Shown one piece after another: positions 19,546 through 28,268 of a stretch of 49,330 nt of DNA (position 1 is its first letter; every line of letters starts with the position of its first letter). The stretch spans positions 1 through 49,330 of the forward strand of contig JANXVA010000005.1 of the NCBI GenBank assembly GCA_025351875.1. Direction: 5' to 3'. The notes under the pieces were generated by a model. It did not search any database. It was not told the origin of the DNA and worked only from the letters and a program-made list of their open reading frames with translations. This stretch comes from Myxococcales bacterium (GTDB lineage: Bacteria > Myxococcota_A > Polyangia > Polyangiales > Polyangiaceae). The translations under genes and the position numbers were made by a program.

Positions 19546-20169
19546 TCACTTCTTAACTTCGATCTGGTTGTCGACTTCCGTGACGCCGGAAGTCTGCTTG
19601 GCGCTTGCTTCGATTGCAGAGCGCTCCTGATCGCTCTTGACCGGTCCGCGCAGGGTGACCTTGGTGCCGTTGGTGATGATCTTCACGTTCTTCGCGGTGA
19701 AGGAGAGCGCCTTGTCCGCGACGACAGCGCGGCGAATGGCCGCCGTGATGTTGCGCTCCGCCGCACTGCCGCCCTGGTCCATGGGCGTGAGTGCGCCGTG
19801 CCGATCGCGATCGTTGATCTTGGTGTTCGTGGCGTTCTTCGTCTGATCTGCGACGCCGGGATTGGCGACGACGGCGGCGGGCGCGGGCGCGGCGGTCGCG
19901 GTTGCATCGGTGGTAGCGACCGCGACGGGAGCGACGGGCTCCGTCTTGCGGTCAGCACGGCCCGTGGTGACCGCTGTCTTGTTGGTGTTTGTGTCGGAGG
20001 ACGGGCTTGCCGCGCCGTTGGTGGCAGACGACGTCGTGGAGAGCGTGGTCGACTCCGTGTGCGCGCCGGCGTTGTCGAGCGATGAGGGATCGTTCGCAGG
20101 CGGGGCGTCTTGTCGGGCGCAAGCTGCGATCCCGAGCGCACAAGTGATGGCGATGAGGCTTGTCTTCAT
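19546..20169 (-). CDS. BON-domain (OsmY-like) lipoprotein
   Basis: MKTSLIAITCALGIAACARQDAPP...; ITAAIRRAVVADKALSFTAKNVKIITNGTKVTLRGPVKSDQERSAIEASAKQTSGVTEVDNQIEVKK. Confidence 0.9.
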   Translation of the reverse strand: MKTSLIAITCALGIAACARQDAPPANDPSSLDNAGAHTESTTLSTTSSATNGAASPSSDTNTNKTAVTTGRADRKTEPVAPVAVATTDATATAAPAPAAVVANPGVADQTKNATNTKINDRDRHGALTPMDQGGSAAERNITAAIRRAVVADKALSFTAKNVKIITNGTKVTLRGPVKSDQERSAIEASAKQTSGVTEVDNQIEVKK

Positions 20170-20202
20170 TGGGTTCTCCGATTCGGTTCGGACGAGGCGC
20201 CA

Positions 20203-20218
20203 AGCAATTCACGCGCCG
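20203..20218 (-). promoter_or_regulatory. Putative sigma54 (-24/-12) promoter upstream of BON gene
   Basis: Minus strand CGGCGCGTGAATTGCT; GG-N10-GC with TTGCT -12; about 35 nt upstream of ATG. Confidence 0.6.
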
Positions 20219-20418
20219 CCCGCGTGACGCACGATTACGCGGGGTCTCGGCAGCTCCGCTCTGTGGAGGTGCGCACCAATGTGCGTGGCTCAGTGGCGGA
20301 ATGGTTACATCGAGTACCGGCGCGAGCAGGTGAGCTCGAGCGGCGGTCGCCCGACTCCACTCACGCTGGCTGCGTCGGAAGGTGTCGCGCTCCGTCATGA
20401 GGAAGCGTGGCGGCACGC

Positions 20419-20434
20419 CGGCCCGCGACTTGCG
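20419..20434 (+). promoter_or_regulatory. Putative sigma54 (-24/-12) promoter upstream of 25-aa microprotein
   Basis: CGGCCCGCGACTTGCG; GG-N10-GC with TTGC -12; about 50 nt upstream of ATG 20483. Confidence 0.5.
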
Positions 20435-20482
20435 ACGAGAGGCGAACGAGCGAATCATCGCTCCCCTACGAAGGACACTCTC

Positions 20483-20560
20483 ATGAAGTACGGACTCGCA
20501 TGGCTCCTGGGCATCCCGATTCCGATCCTCGCCGTCGTCTACCTGGTCTCGCACTGCTAG
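20483..20560 (+). CDS. 25-aa hydrophobic membrane microprotein
   Basis: MKYGLAWLLGIPIPILAVVYLVSHC; AAGGAC Shine-Dalgarno-like upstream; single TM with short polar ends. Confidence 0.6.
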   Translation: MKYGLAWLLGIPIPILAVVYLVSHC

Positions 20561-20758
20561 GCGGTCTCGGGGGGCCGTACGGGTCAACCTGATCGGTCCG
20601 TGAGGTTCGACAGGCCACGAAATTACCCGTGCGGCTCCAGTGCGCACACGCGGGTGCACGTGCGGCCCGGCATCCCGGCTCTCCGCCGCGCGGTCGCGAT
20701 CGAGGCGATGGTCAGTACGAGCAGCGATATCTCTGAACGGCGCCCAGACCGCTTGGGC

Positions 20759-23700
20759 TCACTCCCCGAAACGCAGCAGCTCGAGCAGCTCGACCGACGT
20801 GATCGCCTTTGCGCTCGCCTTGCCCTCGAGCACCGCGCTGGCGAGCTCTCGCTTCGCCGCGTGCATCGCGAGCACCGCCTCCTCGATCGTCCCTCGCGCC
20901 ACCATGCGATAGACGGTGACGGGCTCTGTCTGACCCATCCGGTGCGCGCGCGAGGTCGCCTGCTCCTCGGCCGCCGGGTTCCACCACGGGTCGGTGTGGA
21001 TCACGTAGCTCGCGCTCGTCAGGTTGAGGCCCGTCCCGCCCGCCAGCAGCGACACGCAGAAGACGTCGTACTCGCCTCGCTGGAAGGCATCGACGATCGC
21101 GCGCCGCTTGGCCGTCGGCGTCTCTCCGGCAAGGTACGCGACGCGCAGCCCCGCGGCCTCGAGCTCGGGCTGCACCTTTCCGAGGAACTGCGTGAACTGA
21201 CTGAACACCAACGCCCGGTTGCCCTCCTGCGCCAGCTCCACGCACAGCTCGACGACGCGGGTGATCTTCGACGAAGGCCCCTCGTACGAGGGGTCGACGA
21301 GGCGCACGTCACACGCGAGCTGCCGGAGCCGCGTCAGCGCCGCGAAGAGTGCGATCTTCAGCTGGGCGGCGGTCTCCCCCGATTTTCGCTTCGCGAACTG
21401 CGCCTCGCACGCCTTCCTCAGCGCCAGGTAGCGCTTCTGCTCCTGCGCATCGAGGTCGATGTACTCGGTGATCTCCTCACGCGGCGGCAGCTCCTCGAGG
21501 ACCTTCGCGCGCGTCCGCCGCAGGAGGAACGGCGCGAGGAGCCGGCCAAGCACCGCGAGGCGCACCTCGTCTCGCTGCGTCCCCTCGATCGGCTTGCGAA
21601 ACCGCTCCCGGAACGCCGCCTCGCTGCCGAGCAGCCCGGGAAACGCGAGATCGACGATGCTGAAGAGCTCGCCGAGATGGTTCTCGAGCGGCGTCCCCGT
21701 GAGCGTGATCGTGAAGTCGCGCTCGATCGCGCGCACGGCGTCCGTGCGCTGCGCGCTGACGTTCTTCACGTACTGCGCTTCGTCGACGACCACGGTGGCG
21801 AACCGCACACCCTCGAAGCCGACGCTCCGCCTCTGCATCAGGCCATACGAGACGACGAGCACGTCGCCAGGTCCGAGCTCGGTCAGCGACAGCGCCCGCT
21901 CGTCGTTCCACCATCGGCACTTCAGGCTCGGCATGAAGCGCGCGAGCTCGGCCATCCAGTTCGACGAGACTGACGCTGGCGCGATGATCAGCTGCGGACC
22001 GAGCGGCGCGCGCGCCTTCAAGACGGCTGCAGTCTGCACGGTCTTGCCGAGGCCCATGTCGTCGGCAAGGATGCACCCGGGCGCCCACGTCGCGAGGCGC
22101 AGCATCCAAGCGACGCCGTCGTGCTGGTAGGGCCTTAGTGTCCCGTGCTCCAGCGGGGGTACCTTCACCCGCTTGCCGCGGTTCTCGAAGCGCTCGACGT
22201 ACGCTTCGAGGCTCGCCCCGCGAACGTCGTCGAAGACCGTCAGTGCCTCCGCCAGCACCGAGCCGAACGCCTCGTGCATGCGCGCGTCCTCGCCCTTCGC
22301 CGCGCCGCCGAGCTCGGTCGCGATCGCGACGGGCCGAAGCTTGTCGATCGCTTCCTTCGACAGCTCGAGGAAGACGCCGTCCGCGGCCTTCACGAAGCGC
22401 TGCGCGAGCCGTGCCGCATCGAGCACGTCACCGAGCGTGAGCTTGACGCCCGCGACGTCGAGCGCGCCACCGACGACGAGCCATGAGCCGTTCCTCTGCA
22501 CGTCGAGCGTGCGCGCGGCGTCTCCCCAGGCCGTGACGGTCGGGCGCTTGCCGATCTTGATCTCGATCGCGAGGCCCAGCGGGTTGTGGTCGAGGTACTC
22601 GGCGAGCGCGAGCGTGTCTGGGAGTCCGTCGGTGTGTCCGCGCGTGTGGTCCCAGAGGACCGGCGCTGCGATGCGCGCGCGCGAGTCCTCGGCGATGAGC
22701 ACCTCGCGCTCGAGGTCGCGCTCCACGAAGAATCGCTGCTCTCCCTCTGCGAACGTGAAGAGCACGGGCCCGCGGCCGGCCGAGACGAGCGGCGCCCGCG
22801 GATGCACGGTGATGAAGATCTCGACGACGGCGGCTCCCGCGGGCTGCCACTCCACGCGGATGGCCGGGGCGGGCTCGTAAGGGAGCTCCACGCCGAGCGC
22901 GTCACGTGGGAGCTCGACGACGCCAGCGGTGACGAGCGTCTCGGTGGCGGTGACGAGCCGCGGGATGGCCTCCTTCGGAAACGTCATCGCCGGACCGACG
23001 CTCTGCGCGGCCTCGAGCCACGGTCGAAGCGAGCGCGGCACGAACATCGACACGACCGTGTTGCCTCGCACCGTCCCACGGAGCCCGCTCGTCTCTCCGC
23101 GGCCGAGCAACGCCGCATCGAGCACGCGGCCGTCGATCATGAAGCGCGGGCTGAGGACGCCGTCGGCATCGGCCTCCATGCGCAGCGAGAGATCGCCGGC
23201 GATGATCTCGGCGGGCTCTTCGCCCTCGGGGCTCGCCTTCACCGTTCGCCGCATCATCACGGTCGGATGCTTTCCGAGGAGGCGGAGCAGCTCGTGGCCT
23301 TGCGGCGTCCCGAGCATCACACGCGCCTCCGAGACGCGCTCGAGGCTGCACATCGCGATGCGCGCGATCTCGCGCCCGAGCGGGACGGACTCGTCCATGT
23401 AGAGCGCTTCGAACGTCTCACGCTTCCACTTCGACAGCTTGCCGCTCGCGAGGGGGCGCCGCGAGTGGGGCACGACACGCAGCTCGGCGTCGCGGTACGT
23501 CGGCGAGATCGCGAACGACCACTCGCGGGCATTGTCGGCTTCGTGCTCGGGCGTCGCGAGGTGCTCGAGGACGTGCTCCCAGACCGGGCGAGAGAGCTCC
23601 CGCTCGAGCGCGACGACGGCGTCCTCCGTGCGCGCGTGCAGCGCCAGCAGCACGGAGCGGAGCGCGAAGACCTCCCATGCGTCGGAGTCCTCCGGGGTGC

Positions 23701-24619
23701 CGAAGGCCTGATCTTCGAAGTGTGGCTCGCCGCGCGAGGAGAGCGGGAGCGCGAACGCGAGGCGAAACGGCTCGAGCAGCAGGAGGTTCCGACGCTCGCG
23801 CGCCTCGAAGACGCAGCGCTGCGCGTCGTAGAAGAAATCGAAGCCCGGATGACGGCGCCCGTCGACCGGGCCTGGGGCGCCGCGCTGGACCCGCGTGCCG
23901 CTGCGGACCTCGAGGTAGCGCTCGGCGAGCTTCGCGTAGACCTCTCCGAGCGTCGTCGCGCGCGTCTCGGGCGACGGCTCCGGCGGTGTCCACGTGCGGA
24001 GCATCTCGAGGTCCGTTGCGATCTCGGCGGCGTGAACGAGCACGTGGCGGCGCAGGGCGACGACCGCGGGAGTGCTCGCGCCGTTCGTGCGCGACCACCA
24101 GTCGGGGAGGGGAGACCAGCGATCGACGCCGTCACCGACGCGCGCCCCGACGTGTACCGAGAGGCGCGAGAGAAAGACCGACGCGGAGTAGACGCCGCGG
24201 AGGCATGCCGGGAGAGGCTCGGTGGAAGCCGCGGCTGCCGCAGCAGCAGGAGCCGCGCGCGGCGGAATTGCGGCAGGCACGCTCATCGGCAGCGACGAAC
24301 GCGCGAGCGCGGCGCTCCCGAGCTGGAGCACCATGGCGACGGCGGCGATGTGCTTGCATCGGCCGTCGCGCGGAAACGCGGGGCAGGTGCACTCGCTCTC
24401 GAGCGTGCCGTACCGGTAGGGGCCGAGCGTGACCTGGTAAATTTGTGTCCCGTGCACGAACGCGGTCGCGCTGAGGCCGTCCGCGCCGCGCCGCAGGCCG
24501 ACCACGTTTCCCTCGGCCGCGTATCGCGAGCCACGCGCACGCGTCGCCGGGTCGTACGTGCTCAGCAGATCGATGAGCCGCCCCTTCGCCGCAGATGTGA
24601 GGGTGGTCTCTTCCGACAC
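20759..24619 (-). CDS. SNF2-family DNA helicase with N-terminal SWIM zinc finger
   Basis: SWIM: CTCPAFPRDGRCKHIAAV; SNF2: LADDMGLGKTVQTAAVL, DEAQYVKN, TLTGTPLENHLGELFSI, helicase C: SLLAGGTGLNLTSASYVIHTDPWWNPAAEEQATSRAHRMGQ. Confidence 0.95.
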   Translation of the reverse strand: MSEETTLTSAAKGRLIDLLSTYDPATRARGSRYAAEGNVVGLRRGADGLSATAFVHGTQIYQVTLGPYRYGTLESECTCPAFPRDGRCKHIAAVAMVLQLGSAALARSSLPMSVPAAIPPRAAPAAAAAAASTEPLPACLRGVYSASVFLSRLSVHVGARVGDGVDRWSPLPDWWSRTNGASTPAVVALRRHVLVHAAEIATDLEMLRTWTPPEPSPETRATTLGEVYAKLAERYLEVRSGTRVQRGAPGPVDGRRHPGFDFFYDAQRCVFEARERRNLLLLEPFRLAFALPLSSRGEPHFEDQAFGTPEDSDAWEVFALRSVLLALHARTEDAVVALERELSRPVWEHVLEHLATPEHEADNAREWSFAISPTYRDAELRVVPHSRRPLASGKLSKWKRETFEALYMDESVPLGREIARIAMCSLERVSEARVMLGTPQGHELLRLLGKHPTVMMRRTVKASPEGEEPAEIIAGDLSLRMEADADGVLSPRFMIDGRVLDAALLGRGETSGLRGTVRGNTVVSMFVPRSLRPWLEAAQSVGPAMTFPKEAIPRLVTATETLVTAGVVELPRDALGVELPYEPAPAIRVEWQPAGAAVVEIFITVHPRAPLVSAGRGPVLFTFAEGEQRFFVERDLEREVLIAEDSRARIAAPVLWDHTRGHTDGLPDTLALAEYLDHNPLGLAIEIKIGKRPTVTAWGDAARTLDVQRNGSWLVVGGALDVAGVKLTLGDVLDAARLAQRFVKAADGVFLELSKEAIDKLRPVAIATELGGAAKGEDARMHEAFGSVLAEALTVFDDVRGASLEAYVERFENRGKRVKVPPLEHGTLRPYQHDGVAWMLRLATWAPGCILADDMGLGKTVQTAAVLKARAPLGPQLIIAPASVSSNWMAELARFMPSLKCRWWNDERALSLTELGPGDVLVVSYGLMQRRSVGFEGVRFATVVVDEAQYVKNVSAQRTDAVRAIERDFTITLTGTPLENHLGELFSIVDLAFPGLLGSEAAFRERFRKPIEGTQRDEVRLAVLGRLLAPFLLRRTRAKVLEELPPREEITEYIDLDAQEQKRYLALRKACEAQFAKRKSGETAAQLKIALFAALTRLRQLACDVRLVDPSYEGPSSKITRVVELCVELAQEGNRALVFSQFTQFLGKVQPELEAAGLRVAYLAGETPTAKRRAIVDAFQRGEYDVFCVSLLAGGTGLNLTSASYVIHTDPWWNPAAEEQATSRAHRMGQTEPVTVYRMVARGTIEEAVLAMHAAKRELASAVLEGKASAKAITSVELLELLRFGE

Positions 24620-24807
24620 GACCCTCTCTCGTAAGCGAGTGCCCGGCGAGCGGCAAGCCAGCCGTTCGACCGACCAATCGAACGCGGCCGCAACGCGCAG
24701 TGAAATTGTTCGGCGCTCGCCCCGCGCAGGGTGTCTTATGGACGTCGGGGCGGCGAATTTCCGGCGCCCATCAACACGCGGTCCGATGACCAGCAGGATG
24801 GTGCAAC

Positions 24808-24942
24808 ATGGGCGACAAATCTCCGAAGGCTAAGGACAAGAACAAGAAGCAGGACACGAAGGACAAGAGCCAGAAGCAGGCGGACGCCAAGGCGAAGGCC
24901 AACGTCGGCGGCCAGAACGCGGCCGGCAAGAAGAAGGGCTGA
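24808..24942 (+). CDS. 44-aa Lys-rich small protein (MGDKSPK-type)
   Basis: MGDKSPKAKDKNKKQDTKDKSQKQADAKAKANVGGQNAAGKKKG. Confidence 0.7.
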   Translation: MGDKSPKAKDKNKKQDTKDKSQKQADAKAKANVGGQNAAGKKKG

Positions 24943-24958
24943 GCCTTCGAGGCTCAGC
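24938..24958 (+). terminator. Hairpin overlapping stop codon of MGDKSPK gene
   Basis: GCTGAGCCT-TCG-AGGCTCAGC, 9-bp perfect stem; no clear U tract. Confidence 0.5.
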
Positions 24959-25144
24959 TGCACCTTCCGCTCACGGAGTGCACCGGAAGGCCGGTGACTC
25001 CGCGAGTGTGCAGCTCATCACCCGTCTGCCGGCATCAGCTCCGGGTCCCACGCGCTCGCCGCGTCGGGGAGGAAGCTCTGCCATCGCGCTCTGGCGAACG
25101 GGCGGAACGCAACGCTTTCGGCGCCACGCGCATCGAATCGGACC

Positions 25145-25540
25145 ATGAAAACCCGCTCGATCCTCGATCCGATCCGCATCGCTCCCGCTGCGACCGACAA
25201 GCTGCAGAGCTTTCACGGCGACGTGGTCGCGGAGGTCGCCGCGGCGGTCGGGAAGAACGCGGTCGTGGTCGTGGGTATGGCGCAGAACCCGCACGTGAAG
25301 AGCGTGCGCAAGGCGCTGACCGAGGCCAACATCGAGTTCGAGTACCTCGAGTACGGCAGCTACTTCTCGGAGTGGAAGGAGCGCCTCGCCATCAAGCTGT
25401 GGAGCGGCTGGCCGACGTTCCCGCAGGTCTTCGTGCGGGGCATCCTCATCGGTGGGGCGGACCTCACGGTCGCGGCGCTCGCCGACGGCACGCTTCAATC
25501 GCGCGCAACGTCGGCTGGCAGCGACACTGTCACCGCGTAG
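25145..25540 (+). CDS. Glutaredoxin-fold protein lacking any cysteine
   Basis: VVVVGMAQNPHVKSVRKALTEANIEFEYLEYGSYFSEWKERLAIKLWSGWPTFPQVFVRGILIGGADLTVAAL; Grx-like WPTFPQVFV..LIGG region. Confidence 0.75.
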   Translation: MKTRSILDPIRIAPAATDKLQSFHGDVVAEVAAAVGKNAVVVVGMAQNPHVKSVRKALTEANIEFEYLEYGSYFSEWKERLAIKLWSGWPTFPQVFVRGILIGGADLTVAALADGTLQSRATSAGSDTVTA

Positions 25541-25546
25541 GCGGTC

Positions 25547-26206
25547 TCAGGAGGACAGCTTCACCGTGCGGAGGTACGGCTTGTGGGTCTTGAAGCCCTG
25601 CGGGTAGGCCTTCGCGGCGTCCTCGTCCGAGACAGACGTGACGATGATGACGTCGTCGCCCGGCTTCCAGTTCACCGGCGTCGCGACCTTCTGCTTCGTG
25701 GTGAGCTGGACGGAGTCGATCACGCGGAGGATCTCGTCGAAGTTCCGACCCGTGGTCATCGGGTACGTGAGCATCATCTTGATCTTCTTGTCCGGGCCGA
25801 TGAGAAACACGGTGCGGACCGTGGCGTTCGTCGCGGGCGTGCGGCCCTCGGACGTCCCGGCCTCGTCGGCGGGGAGCATGTTGTAGAGCTTCGCGACCGC
25901 GAGATCGGTATCGCCGATCATCGGGTACTTCACGGCGGAGCCCTGGGTCTCCTCGATGTCCTTGGCCCACTTCTCGTGGTTGTCGACCGGGTCGACCGAG
26001 AGGCCGATGAGCTTCGTGTTGCGCTTGGTGAACTCCGGCTCGATCTTCGCCATGTAGCCGAGCTCGGTCGTGCACACCGGCGTGAAGTCCTTCGGGTGCG
26101 AGAAGAGGACGGCCCACGAGTCGCCGATCCACTCGTGGAAGTCGATCTCACCCTTGGTGGTCTTGGCCTTGAAGTTCGGAGCGGTGTCGTTGATGCGAAG
26201 GGACAT
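25547..26206 (-). CDS. 1-Cys peroxiredoxin (Prx6/AhpC-TSA family)
   Basis: ATG 26206: MSLRINDTAPNFKAKTTKGEIDFHEWIGDSWAVLFSHPKDFTPVCTTELGYMA... Confidence 0.95.
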   Translation of the reverse strand: MSLRINDTAPNFKAKTTKGEIDFHEWIGDSWAVLFSHPKDFTPVCTTELGYMAKIEPEFTKRNTKLIGLSVDPVDNHEKWAKDIEETQGSAVKYPMIGDTDLAVAKLYNMLPADEAGTSEGRTPATNATVRTVFLIGPDKKIKMMLTYPMTTGRNFDEILRVIDSVQLTTKQKVATPVNWKPGDDVIIVTSVSDEDAAKAYPQGFKTHKPYLRTVKLSS

Positions 26207-26289
26207 GATCGGTTTTCCTCCGGTGAAGTTGATGCCGATCAATTATTCGCGTTGCGCCGGGCGCGCAATACTCAGAAGGCGGGGAGGCC

Positions 26290-26670
26290 TCAGCACGTGT
26301 CGTTCGGGTTCGGGAACGCGTCCGCGTCGTCCTCGCCCTTGCGCGGCGTGAGGCAGGCGAAATCCTTCTCGACGAGGATGTAGAGCGACAAACCGGCGCC
26401 GATCGGCTGGTTAGCCTCGAAGCCGATCGTTTCGTTCGCAGCCCACTCGCGCGCGAACGCACGCGGGACGAGGACCTCGACGCTCCCAGCGCTCAGACGT
26501 GCCGACGTCTCTTCAGCCTCAGCCGAGGCGACGATCGCGTAGCCGAGCCGCTCCGTCGCGGACGAGCCGAACGCGATCCCCTCGCGCACCTCGCCGCTCT
26601 CGGCGAGCGCATTCACCTCGCCGCGCGAGAGCCGCAATCGAAGCGTGTTGCCACGGATCCGGAGCTTCAT
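26290..26670 (-). CDS. DUF7009-like small protein
   Basis: MKLRIRGNTLRLRLSRGEVNALAESGEVREGIAFG...ETIGFEANQPIGAGLSLYILVEKDFACLTPR. Confidence 0.75.
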   Translation of the reverse strand: MKLRIRGNTLRLRLSRGEVNALAESGEVREGIAFGSSATERLGYAIVASAEAEETSARLSAGSVEVLVPRAFAREWAANETIGFEANQPIGAGLSLYILVEKDFACLTPRKGEDDADAFPNPNDTC

Positions 26671-26681
26671 CGGACCGTAGC

Positions 26682-27257
26682 CTAGCGCGTCACGTCCTCG
26701 GGCGCGTCCCAGTCGAGGAGCTCGGCGTGCTCGGCGTCGCTCATCGCGAGCTCCTCTGCAGAGACGGCATCGAGCAGCGCCTGGAGCGAGCCCCGCCGCG
26801 CGTCGGCGTGCGCGAGCGCGGTCGGGACCACGGCTTGCGCGTCATAGCGTGCGAAGAACGGCTCCCATCGTCCCGCTCGCCGCGCGGCGACCGCAGGTGC
26901 GGGCGAGCGGACCTCCGCGAGGCGACGCACCAGCTCGGTCGACACGAACGGCATGTCGCACGCGACGGCGATCGCGGCTCCTTCCCCGGCATGCTCGAGC
27001 AGCGCGAGCAGGCCGCCGAGCGGGCCGAGGTCGTCCGCGGCGCGCGCGTCGGCAAGGACCTCCAGACCGGCCGACGCATACGCGGACCTCGCGCGCTCGC
27101 CGACGAGCACGCAGGGGATGGAGAGCCGTGCGAACAGGCCCTTCCAGCGCGCGATGAGCGTCTCGCCGGACGGCGCGAGGAGGAGGCCCTTGGGGCTGCC
27201 TCCCATGCGGGTCGACCCGCCTCCGACGAAGATCCCTGCGACGACCGGAGCGTGCAT
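26682..27257 (-). CDS. mobA: Molybdenum cofactor guanylyltransferase-like NTP transferase
   Basis: ATG 27257: MHAPVVAGIFVGGGSTRMGGSPKGLLLAPSGETLIARW...AVACDMPFVSTELVRRLAE. Confidence 0.85.
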   Translation of the reverse strand: MHAPVVAGIFVGGGSTRMGGSPKGLLLAPSGETLIARWKGLFARLSIPCVLVGERARSAYASAGLEVLADARAADDLGPLGGLLALLEHAGEGAAIAVACDMPFVSTELVRRLAEVRSPAPAVAARRAGRWEPFFARYDAQAVVPTALAHADARRGSLQALLDAVSAEELAMSDAEHAELLDWDAPEDVTR

Positions 27258-27485
27258 GGTGCACGACGAAGATAGCTGGCGCGGCCGTTGGCGGGCTGCG
27301 ATCAACGACCGGCGCGCACGACCTGTTGGCCACGGCTTGCCGCAGGCATAGCTGGGGTCTTGGCGATCCAGCCGCCCCCAGGCCGCCGCAGAAGCGCCTC
27401 GACAAAGTGCTTTTACATCGTAAAGCGAGGTGGACGCGAAATACCCTGCGACCTTCTCCAGGTCGAGGGCTCCAAAGAGAGAACC

Positions 27486-28214
27486 ATGAGCCTCCTCCGC
27501 TTCGCCCTCTCCGCCTTGCTCCTCACGGCCTGCACCGATCAGGTGGTCGAACGCACGACGCGACCGGCGAGCGCCCCGGCGCAGGAGACCTCGCCGCCCG
27601 CCGACGACACGACGGAGACACCTCCGCCAGCCACGACCTCGACGCCGCCGTCGCCGACGCCGACGCCGACGCCGACTCCCGCCGCGGCGTGCACGACCAC
27701 GTTCGGTCACTCCATCACGGCGCAGAACGGTCGCCTCGACGGCGTCGTCCGCGCGGTCATCCTGCCCGGCGACAAGCAGTGCAAGAGCGACAACGATCAC
27801 GTCATCGTGCAGATCGATGCGGCCGGTGAGACCTACCCCGCGTGGGTCAACATCGAGTCGAACGTCGCCACCGTCGATCCCCAGATCCGCTTCGCAGAGC
27901 TTCGCGCTCCGCTCGTCTTCGGCGCGTGGTCGGAAGGGTGGCACCCGCTCCCCGGCCAGCTCGACTACCCGACGACCCTCGGTGTGCACACGAGCACGTT
28001 CTCCGCGATGCCGAAGGCGACGATCGCGGCACACATCGAGGAGCTCGTGACCGAGGGCGCAGAGGTGAGCGTCTTCTTCGAGGGCTTCTCGACCGCAGAT
28101 GGCGGACACAAGGTGCACCGCAACGGGTTCGGCAAGGACGGCGCGCTCGTCGTGATCGAGAAGAGCGGTCAACCTCGCTGGCTCCTCTTCCACTTCGCTC
28201 AGCAGTCGTTCTGA
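27486..28214 (+). CDS. Lipoprotein with Pro/Thr-rich linker
   Basis: MSLLRFALSALLLTACTDQVVE..., (PT)n linker encoded by GACGCC-type repeats. Confidence 0.75.
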   Translation: MSLLRFALSALLLTACTDQVVERTTRPASAPAQETSPPADDTTETPPPATTSTPPSPTPTPTPTPAAACTTTFGHSITAQNGRLDGVVRAVILPGDKQCKSDNDHVIVQIDAAGETYPAWVNIESNVATVDPQIRFAELRAPLVFGAWSEGWHPLPGQLDYPTTLGVHTSTFSAMPKATIAAHIEELVTEGAEVSVFFEGFSTADGGHKVHRNGFGKDGALVVIEKSGQPRWLLFHFAQQSF

Positions 28215-28268
28215 TCGCAGCGCCGATTCGCTCGAGGCAGCTCCGCTCTCCGTGAGCGCTCCGCGGCG

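Noticed and set aside
20279-20340. tRNA-like string GTGGCTCAGTGGCGGAATGGTTACATCGAG
   Set aside because: D-arm resemblance only; no matching acceptor stem, anticodon arm or T-arm (GTTCRANNC) at the right spacing.
20555-20566. Shared TAGGCGGTCTC after the microprotein stop and after the glutaredoxin-fold stop (25538)
   Set aside because: An 11-nt match in a 49-kb GC-rich window can be chance; no flanking similarity.
22586-24634. 682-aa + strand ORF antisense to the SNF2 helicase
   Set aside because: No domain, Arg/Glu-rich shadow composition.
27649-27682. GACGCC hexanucleotide repeat
   Set aside because: Explained as codons of the Pro/Thr linker in the lipoprotein at 27486; no sign of a separate element.
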